Shown here: positions 6,952-11,845 of the stretch, one piece after another
Numbering within the stretch: the stretch's first letter is position 1
Layout: every line of letters begins with the position of its first letter
Source of the DNA: Bacteroidota bacterium
GTDB lineage: Bacteria; Bacteroidota; Ignavibacteria; UBA10030; UBA8401
DNA: 11,845 nt
Assembly: GCA_030824175.1 (NCBI GenBank)
Contig: JAVBYH010000303.1
Span: 1-11,845, forward strand
Reading direction: 5' to 3'
Made by a program: the position numbers and the translations under genes
Notes under the pieces: generated by a model
Told to the model about the DNA's origin: nothing
The model's database searches: none
Seen by the model: the letters and a program-made list of their open reading frames with translations, nothing else

Positions 6952-7482
6952 ATGGCAGATCCATTTGTCGCAGAGATTCGAATGGTGGCATTTAACTTTC
7001 CACCGAAGGGCTGGGCCCAGTGCAACGGGCAGATCCTGCCCATCGCACAGAATACGGCACTCTTCTCGCTCATCGGCACATATTACGGTGGGAACGGCAA
7101 GTCGAATTTCGCGCTTCCCGATCTTCAGGGACGTTCGCCCATGTTCTGGGGGGTGGGACAGGGCCTGTCGGAACGCTTCCTTGGGGAAACGAGCGGAACG
7201 GAAACGGTGACGCTGCTGCAAACCGAGATCCCGGCGCATACGCACACGCCGATGGCGAGTAATGTACAGGGCTCGTTGACAACACCGCAAGGAAATGCGT
7301 GGGCGAGGGCCGTCAGCGGGAGACAGTCGACGCCTGAATACGGGCCGGGGGAGAATTGGGTGGCGATGAGTCCCGCAGCACTGAATCCGATTGGCGGGAG
7401 CCAACCGCACAGTAATCTATCGCCGTATCTCGTCCTCAATTTTGCGATCGCGCTCCAGGGAATCTTCCCGCCGCGCAGCTAG
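6952..7482 (+). CDS. Phage-tail-collar domain protein (MdpB-like), collar 3
   Basis: The 176-aa protein is the third tandem collar protein. The start is ATG 6952: AGGGA lies about 9 nt upstream, and the N-terminus MADPFVAEIRM then matches its paralogs. The frame is open back to 6895, but that stretch overlaps the end of collar 2. Domains are AEIRMVAFNFPPKGWAQCNG, LIGTYYGGNG, FALPDLQGRSP, then GTETVT and IPAHTH (H96/H98), with the ending LQGIFPPRS. It is closest to collar 2 in the first 25 residues and the C-terminus (GGSQPHSN), with a longer variable loop. No signal peptide is seen. The truncated gene at the right edge begins MADHFL, similar to this one, suggesting the same gene order in cassette B. 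Function is inferred from fold only. Confidence 0.9.
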   Translation: MADPFVAEIRMVAFNFPPKGWAQCNGQILPIAQNTALFSLIGTYYGGNGKSNFALPDLQGRSPMFWGVGQGLSERFLGETSGTETVTLLQTEIPAHTHTPMASNVQGSLTTPQGNAWARAVSGRQSTPEYGPGENWVAMSPAALNPIGGSQPHSNLSPYLVLNFAIALQGIFPPRS

Positions 7483-7540
7483 GCGCAGTCGGTCGAGGGC
7501 GATCGATTCAGTTGTCATTAATTTTTTCCAGGAGACACGT

Positions 7541-9496
7541 GTGAACCATTTCACGAATTCAATACACAGCAGCATCATGAACGCCGTCCGCATCGCTCTC
7601 GTCATCGCCTGCATGGGGAGCACCTCGTACGCGCAGATCACGGTGACTGTGACGACGACGGCGGACATTGTGGACGGGACCACGACGAGCGTCGCCACTC
7701 TGAAGGCTTCGCAAGGCGCGGATACGAAGATCAGCCTGCGCGAGGCGGTGCTCGCCGTGAACAACGAACCGGGTGCGGGCGCGTTGACGATCGTGCTGCC
7801 TGCCGGCACGTGCACGTTGACAATTCTCGGGACAAATGAGAGCTTGGCGGGGTATGCGCCGATCGGCGATCTCGACATCACAAGGACGAACGTGACGATC
7901 AGCGGCGTGGCGGGGTCGGCGATCCAACAGACGTCGACGCTCGGCGACCGCATCATCGAAGTGAATCCGATGCTTACGCCGTCATTCGTCTTCACAATTT
8001 CCGGCGTCACGCTCATCGATGGCAAGGCCTCCCACGGCGGCGGAGCCATCGTCTGCGGTTCTCCGGGGAATGTGACGACGATAACGAACTGCACATTTTC
8101 AAACAATCAGCAGCTCACACTGGGGGCATACGGCGGCGCCATCGCGAACACCGGCGGCGGATCGCTCACGGTCACTAGTTGCACATTCACGTCAAACGCG
8201 GCCGTGGGCACGAACGGTGGCGCGATCGGATTCGACAGTCCCGAGGGCGGCACACTTACGGTGACAAATTCGCGGTTCACGAGCAACACTTCAAGCAGCA
8301 GTGCCGGCACGGGCGGCGGGGCAATCGCCGTCCTGAACGGCGTCGCATCGATCAAACGCAACAGCTTCTACGCGAATGCCGTTACGAACACCGGCGGTAA
8401 GGGCGGGGCGGTCTTCAGCGGCGTTACGCCGACTGCTGCGGTGATCGCGAACAACAGGTTTTACACAAACACCTCATCCGGCACTTCGAACGGCTCGGCC
8501 GTGTTCAGCGCAACACCGACGATCACCGTCGCGGACAACTGGTGGGGAACGAACGCCGGTCCGACATCTGCGGAGCTCACGGGCGCCACAACCGGCGCAT
8601 GGCTTCAGCTGCGAAACATCCCGTCGCTGAGTACGGTGCCCGCAGGGGAAGCGACGACGCTGACGGCGGACCTGTTCGGACGAAATGCGGGAGGACCGAT
8701 CACAGCGGCGACGCTTGCCGGGCTCCCGGAATTCACAAGTACATTCGATTCGCCCGTGCTGGGCACACTCTCGGCCGCTTCCGGTGTCTTCACCGGCGGC
8801 TCCGGAACGGCGATCTTCACGGCCGGGATGGTGCCGGGCCCGGGGGGAGCAAGCGTGACCGTCGACGGCCAGACCATCGCGGCGAGTGTTGAAGTCGGCG
8901 CACCACTGCCGGTTGAACTCACGTCGTTCACCGGTTCGACGACGGGAAAAACGGTACTGTTGACATGGGAGACCGCGACGGAGATGAACAATGCGGGCTT
9001 CGAGATCGAGCGCGCAGCGGCTCCGATCGCCGGCGCATCGACGCAACCGATCCGATGGGTGAAGACGGGATACGTCGAGGGACACGGCACGACGAACGCT
9101 CCGAACACGTATTCGTTCGCCGACAGAGTTGACGCCTCCGGAACATTCACGTATCGCCTGAAACAGATCGACAGGGACGGGGCGTTCACGTATTCGAAAG
9201 AAATAGAAATCGAAGCCGGCATCGCGCCGAAGGAGTTCACGCTCTCGCAGAACTATCCGAACCCGTTCAATCCCTCGACGTCGATCGACTTCACGGTGGC
9301 CGCAACTGGCCGCGCGACGATGACAGTGTACAACACGATGGGACAGCAGGTCGCCGTGCTGTTCGACGCGGTGGCCGAGGCTGGACGCTATCAGCGCGCC
9401 ACATTCGACGGAAAGAATCTGTCCTCCGGCACGTACTTCGTACGCCTTGCATCGGGCGGACGCATGTCTATGAAAAAAATGCTGATGATAAAATAA
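7541..9496 (+). CDS. T9SS-exported right-handed beta-helix surface protein
   Basis: The 651-aa extracellular protein starts at GTG 7541, preceded by AGGAG 6 nt upstream; ATG 7577 is an alternative with no good ribosome site. Residues 13-31 form a Sec signal (MNAVRIALVIACMGSTSYA, cut before Q32). A LREAV motif (66-70), as in CSLREAI-type proteins, opens a parallel beta-helix of roughly residues 65-340. This is built of repeated units rich in NCTF/SCTF/NSRF, SNT and GGAI, and ends in NWWGTNAGP near 333. An Ig-like region and a fibronectin-like domain (from V458, VELTSFTG) follow. The last 85 or so residues are a type A T9SS sorting domain: QNYPNPFNPS near 570-579, then YNTMGQQV and SSGTYFVRL. 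It is probably anchored on or released from the cell surface. It follows collar 3 by 58 nt with no visible terminator between, so it may share the cassette A transcript. The ligand or enzymatic activity is unknown; no catalytic motif was recognised. Confidence 0.9.
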   Translation: MNHFTNSIHSSIMNAVRIALVIACMGSTSYAQITVTVTTTADIVDGTTTSVATLKASQGADTKISLREAVLAVNNEPGAGALTIVLPAGTCTLTILGTNESLAGYAPIGDLDITRTNVTISGVAGSAIQQTSTLGDRIIEVNPMLTPSFVFTISGVTLIDGKASHGGGAIVCGSPGNVTTITNCTFSNNQQLTLGAYGGAIANTGGGSLTVTSCTFTSNAAVGTNGGAIGFDSPEGGTLTVTNSRFTSNTSSSSAGTGGGAIAVLNGVASIKRNSFYANAVTNTGGKGGAVFSGVTPTAAVIANNRFYTNTSSGTSNGSAVFSATPTITVADNWWGTNAGPTSAELTGATTGAWLQLRNIPSLSTVPAGEATTLTADLFGRNAGGPITAATLAGLPEFTSTFDSPVLGTLSAASGVFTGGSGTAIFTAGMVPGPGGASVTVDGQTIAASVEVGAPLPVELTSFTGSTTGKTVLLTWETATEMNNAGFEIERAAAPIAGASTQPIRWVKTGYVEGHGTTNAPNTYSFADRVDASGTFTYRLKQIDRDGAFTYSKEIEIEAGIAPKEFTLSQNYPNPFNPSTSIDFTVAATGRATMTVYNTMGQQVAVLFDAVAEAGRYQRATFDGKNLSSGTYFVRLASGGRMSMKKMLMIK

Positions 9497-9540
9497 GTAT
9501 CATATGTGATCATGCGTTGACGCATGGGTATCGAAGACAC

Positions 9541-9577
9541 AACTCCCCGCCGCGGATCACGGCGGGGAGTTTTTTTT
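9541..9577 (+). terminator. Intrinsic terminator closing cassette A
   Basis: A perfect 12-bp stem, AACTCCCCGCCG (9541-9552) against CGGCGGGGAGTT (9560-9571), has a 7-nt loop and is followed by a run of eight T residues (9570-9577). It lies 44 nt after the stop of the beta-helix gene and marks the end of the cassette A unit. Confidence 0.93.
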
Positions 9578-9646
9578 GGGGGGCGCCGTCCTGATCCGAA
9601 ACCACCTCCTTGCGTTTGTAAAATTTTCGCATGCGGCATTCTCACC

Positions 9647-9675
9647 TTGAATTTTCAGACGTTTTGTGGTATACT
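9647..9675 (+). promoter_or_regulatory. Sigma70-like promoter of cassette B
   Basis: TTGAAT (9647-9652) and TATACT (9670-9675) are 17 nt apart, a near-consensus arrangement in an AT-rich stretch between the terminator and the second binding-protein gene. The -10 hexamer and spacing are the same as in the cassette A promoter, and the distance to the ATG (191 nt) is close to the 186 nt seen there. Confidence 0.6.
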
Positions 9676-9698
9676 GTATACGGCATTATTGTATACAA
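9669..9698 (+). repeat. Cluster of three GTATAC palindromes over the promoter
   Basis: GTATAC occurs at 9669-9674, 9676-9681 and 9691-9696. The first overlaps the -10 box and the third sits in the longer palindrome TTGTATACAA (9689-9698). Such a cluster at the transcription start is typical of operator DNA. A single GTATAC also lies in the cassette A leader (3601-3606), but isolated copies also occur inside genes, so only the clustering is meaningful. Confidence 0.4.
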
Positions 9699-9865
9699 TT
9701 TCGGACGCCGAATATTTTTCCCGCTGGGTACGCAACTCTCACTCTCCCGCAACGAATCATTCGGAACGACACTAGGACAACGCACGCGGTGCGGACAATT
9801 GCATCATGTCCGTTCCGCACGGGGGACCGGTTCGCCCGGTTCTTCCTTCATGAAAGCATAGCCGT
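9676..9865 (+). promoter_or_regulatory. Long 5' leader of cassette B
   Basis: With the terminator and promoter this fills the gene-free interval 9497-9865. No coding gene is convincing. CGGACA (9792-9797) pairs with TGTCCG (9807-9812), and a competing stem GTGCGGA (9789-9795) with TCCGCAC (9814-9820) is possible, so alternative folds can be drawn. A three-codon frame ATG-AAA-GCA-TAG (9850-9861) ends 4 nt before the gene start, as in the cassette A leader. The ribosome site of the following gene is weak. A regulatory role is inferred. Confidence 0.35.
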
Positions 9866-11167
9866 ATGGGCAATCGAACAACACAGGCATTCAACGAACA
9901 TCGCCGCACATTCCTGCGGTCGCTCGGCCTCGCGGCCGGTGCAGCCGCATTGAATCCAATGGGACTTGTCGGTGGGACACATCCGCATGCGCAGGGACTC
10001 CATCCTTCGATCGGGCGGCTGCCGCGGATCGGACTCGTCATGCCCGGGGCGTCGTCATCCGGATATTCGGGCGGACATTTCACAGCCGGATTCACGTGCT
10101 ATCTCGATGAGGCATTCGGGAGAGCAGGAGTGAAGACAAGGCTCATCGTGGACGAGGGCGAGAAACATCCGCACAAGGCCGTGAGGCAGATCGCGGCGAT
10201 GATCGCATCGGGCACTGTCGATGTCGTCGTGGCCCCTGTGAATCCGTCCAGCGCCGTGCGCCTTCATTCCGTGCTCGAGGCCCGCAAGACGATCCTCATC
10301 AACGTCGATACGGGCGCCAATGTTGTGCGCGAGAGGGAACGGAGTCCGTTCGTGTTCCACAGCTCGCTCTCGCACTGGCAGGCGACGATGGCGCTCGGAC
10401 GGCACGCCGTTGCACGGTACGGAAAGAATGTGATGATCGCGTCGTCGGTGAACGAGAGCGGCTACGACGCACTGTTCACGTTCCGGCTCGGCGTCGAGGC
10501 ATCTGGCGGCACGATCGTCGATACGCATGTCGCGAACGGCGCGTCTGCAGCTGCGGACATGAAAGCGGCGATCGAACGGATACGCATCGTGAATCCGGAC
10601 GTCGTCTACGCGATGTACAACGGGGCGGATGCGGAAGCGTTCTTAAAACTTTATTCGCAGACCGGATTGTCGCGCCGGATCCCGCTTGTCGCATCACCCT
10701 TCACGCTCGCCGATGCTGTGCTTCGCACACAGGGCGTGCATGCGGAGGGGATCCGAACATGCGGCGCGTGGTCGCGCGAACTCGCGACTGCAGCGAACCG
10801 TGCGTTCGACGAGCGCTACGAGGCGCATGCCCACCACCGGGCCGATGCATTCAGCGTGCTCGGCTACGACACGGCCCGTCTGATCGTCGAGGCTGTTCGC
10901 GCCTCCGGCGCGGTGACGGGATCGGAACTTGCAGACGGCTTATGCCTGGCAGCATTCGACGGCCCGCGCGGCACGGTCACGATGAACGTTCGCACGCGGT
11001 CGGTCGAGACGCCTGTGTATCTGTGCGAGGTTCGCGGAGGCGGACGCGGGAGCGTCCACGCTGTCACGGAAAAAATTGAGGCCGGACGCGACGAGCACCA
11101 CTCGTCGATCGCCGCATTGGAGATGGAGATGCGGACCGGACTATCGTATTCGTATTTGACGGCCTGA
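9866..11167 (+). CDS. Twin-arginine type-1 periplasmic binding protein (Peripla_BP_6-like), copy B
   Basis: The 433-aa paralog of the protein at 3662 is colinear throughout, with roughly half or more of residues identical by eye. A stretch around the LSHWQA and ESGYDAL blocks is about two-thirds identical. The Tat signal is at the same positions (R13 R14 T F L R, then LGLAAGAAAL), and even the DNA is close there. The binding fold starts near residue 50 (LPRIGLVMPGASSSG), and the C-terminus again ends YLTA. Differences cluster where a ligand pocket or surface could vary, for example PLNADMAA versus PVNPSSAV and the region around VLRTQGVHAEG, so the two may bind different ligands. There is no lipobox Cys and no transporter partner nearby. 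ATG 9866 is forced by an in-frame TGA at 9851-9853, but its ribosome site is poor. The collar gene follows after 76 nt; the acetyltransferase and DUF6916 genes of cassette A are absent here. Confidence 0.87.
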   Translation: MGNRTTQAFNEHRRTFLRSLGLAAGAAALNPMGLVGGTHPHAQGLHPSIGRLPRIGLVMPGASSSGYSGGHFTAGFTCYLDEAFGRAGVKTRLIVDEGEKHPHKAVRQIAAMIASGTVDVVVAPVNPSSAVRLHSVLEARKTILINVDTGANVVRERERSPFVFHSSLSHWQATMALGRHAVARYGKNVMIASSVNESGYDALFTFRLGVEASGGTIVDTHVANGASAAADMKAAIERIRIVNPDVVYAMYNGADAEAFLKLYSQTGLSRRIPLVASPFTLADAVLRTQGVHAEGIRTCGAWSRELATAANRAFDERYEAHAHHRADAFSVLGYDTARLIVEAVRASGAVTGSELADGLCLAAFDGPRGTVTMNVRTRSVETPVYLCEVRGGGRGSVHAVTEKIEAGRDEHHSSIAALEMEMRTGLSYSYLTA

Positions 11168-11214
11168 GGCCTGCGATGTGCAGCGCCGAAGGATCGGTCG
11201 ATCGCACAGAGTTG

Positions 11215-11235
11215 TAAAATTTTTTTAACAGGAGG
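11215..11235 (+). promoter_or_regulatory. AT-rich element plus strong ribosome site before collar 4
   Basis: TAAAATTTTTTT (11215-11226) is followed by AGGAGG (11230-11235), 8 nt before the ATG at 11244. It reproduces the arrangement before collar 1 of cassette A. No strong GC hairpin abuts the T run, so a translation-enhancing role is more likely than termination. Confidence 0.45.
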
Positions 11236-11243
11236 ACAGATAC

Positions 11244-11762
11244 ATGGCTGAAGCATTCGTCGGACAGATCATCATGTTTGCGGGCACATACGCGCCAGAG
11301 TATTGGCTCGAATGCGACGGGTCGCTCATCCCTATCGCCGAGTACTCGACACTCTATACAGTGATCGGCACGACATACGGAGGGGACGGGGTGTCGACCT
11401 TCGGGCTCCCCGACCTGCGTGGACGCATGCCGATCCACCGCGGTCAGCGCACGGGTGCGTCGATGTTTTTTCAGGGACAGACCGGCGGCGCGGAGACTGT
11501 GACGCTTACCGAGGCGCAGATGCCGGCGCATACGCACGCCGCGTGGGTGAACGGCTCGACAGGCGATGCGGTGTCGCCATCGGCGGCGTTTAGTGGAGTA
11601 TGGACCGAGGGACTTCAGTATACGGATCAGGCTCCGAACGTGTCGATGCACGCGGCGGCCGTCTCGAATGCAGGCACCGGCTCGAGCCACAGCAACCTGG
11701 CGCCGTATCTTTCACTGCGCTTCATCATCTGCGTTGACGGCTATTTCCCCATGCAGGGGTAA
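11244..11762 (+). CDS. Phage-tail-collar domain protein (MdpB-like), collar 4
   Basis: The 172-aa protein is the first collar protein of cassette B. It has GQIIMFAGTYAPEYWLECDG, VIGTTYGGDG, FGLPDLRGRMP, GAETVT and MPAHTH (H96/H98), and ends CVDGYFPMQG. It has the same length as collar 1 and shares its variable-loop signature: WTEGLQYTD, PN and MHA here against WTDGLQYTD, PN and MHA there, a feature missing from collars 2 and 3. It is therefore the positional counterpart of collar 1, and the cassettes appear to be duplicated as units. CNG of the other three is CDG here, and GGSQPH is GTGSSH. AGGAGG 8 nt upstream fixes the start. There is no signal peptide. Trimerisation and metal binding are inferred from the phage tail-fibre fold. 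Confidence 0.9.
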   Translation: MAEAFVGQIIMFAGTYAPEYWLECDGSLIPIAEYSTLYTVIGTTYGGDGVSTFGLPDLRGRMPIHRGQRTGASMFFQGQTGGAETVTLTEAQMPAHTHAAWVNGSTGDAVSPSAAFSGVWTEGLQYTDQAPNVSMHAAAVSNAGTGSSHSNLAPYLSLRFIICVDGYFPMQG

Positions 11763-11826
11763 TGTGCCACTCCCGCAGCGGGCGGACGGCGCATCGGAAC
11801 ATTCACGTGGTAATAGGAAGACCATT

Positions 11827-11845
11827 ATGGCAGACCATTTTCTCG
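11827..11845 (+). CDS. Start of a probable fifth collar protein (3' partial)
   Basis: Only six codons are in the window (MADHFL). AGGAAG (11815-11820) lies 6 nt before the ATG, a good ribosome site, and the gap of 64 nt after collar 4 resembles the spacing in cassette A. The start resembles MADPFV of collar 3 and MAEAFV of collar 4. The identity as a collar protein is a prediction from context. Confidence 0.6.

Noticed and set aside
5858..7482. Prophage or phage tail region suggested by collar domains
   Set aside because: No terminase, capsid, sheath, tube, baseplate, lysis or integrase gene is visible, and the neighbours are binding protein, GNAT and T9SS genes. The MdpB-like non-phage group fits better.
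8041..8540. Repeated GGCGG-rich units that resemble a DNA repeat array
   Set aside because: They are imperfect codon-level repeats encoding the beta-helix turns (GGAI, NCTF-like), not a CRISPR or other nucleotide repeat.
11172..11226. TGCGAT/ATCGCA stem upstream of the T run before collar 4
   Set aside because: The stem is six pairs with a 23-nt loop, and the T run begins 13 nt after it, so attenuation is not convincing.

Overview
The window is GC-rich (about 60% by eye) bacterial DNA with every supported gene on the + strand. The best taxonomic clue is the C-terminus of the large protein at 7541-9496. It carries a type IX secretion (T9SS) type A sorting domain with a QNYPNPFNPST-like signature, which points to the Bacteroidota/Chlorobiota (FCB) side of the tree, perhaps an Ignavibacteria- or Kapaibacteria-like lineage. 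The GH92 mannosidase fits that placement. The exact lineage is inference.

Layout. (1) 2-691: 3' part of a histidine kinase running in from the left edge. (2) 758-3052: secreted GH92 alpha-mannosidase, followed by a small PGPGW-type membrane protein (3152-3403). (3) 3404-3661: AT-richer intergenic region with a good sigma70-like promoter. (4) 3662-7482, cassette A: a twin-arginine type-1 periplasmic binding protein, a GNAT acetyltransferase, a DUF6916-like small protein, and three phage-tail-collar ('microcystin-dependent protein', MdpB-like) proteins. (5) 7541-9496: T9SS-exported beta-helix surface protein, closed by a strong intrinsic terminator at 9541-9577. (6) 9578-9865: a second promoter and leader. 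(7) 9866 to the right edge, cassette B: a paralogous twin-arginine binding protein, a fourth collar protein that matches the first collar protein of cassette A, and the first codons of what is probably a fifth collar protein cut by the window end.

The main point is that a 'binding protein + collar protein series' module occurs twice in tandem, each copy with a similar promoter and a leader of about 180-190 nt. No phage head, tail-tube, sheath, baseplate or terminase genes are visible, and neither are ABC permeases or ATPases. The collar proteins therefore do not look like part of a prophage, nor the binding proteins like part of an ordinary importer within this window. A working hypothesis (inference) is a cell-surface or envelope recognition system. 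In it, trimeric collar proteins are made together with an exported ligand-binding protein, a possible modifying acetyltransferase and a surface beta-helix protein. The biochemical role of non-phage collar proteins is not established to my knowledge. No tRNA, rRNA, CRISPR array, transposase or integrase was seen.
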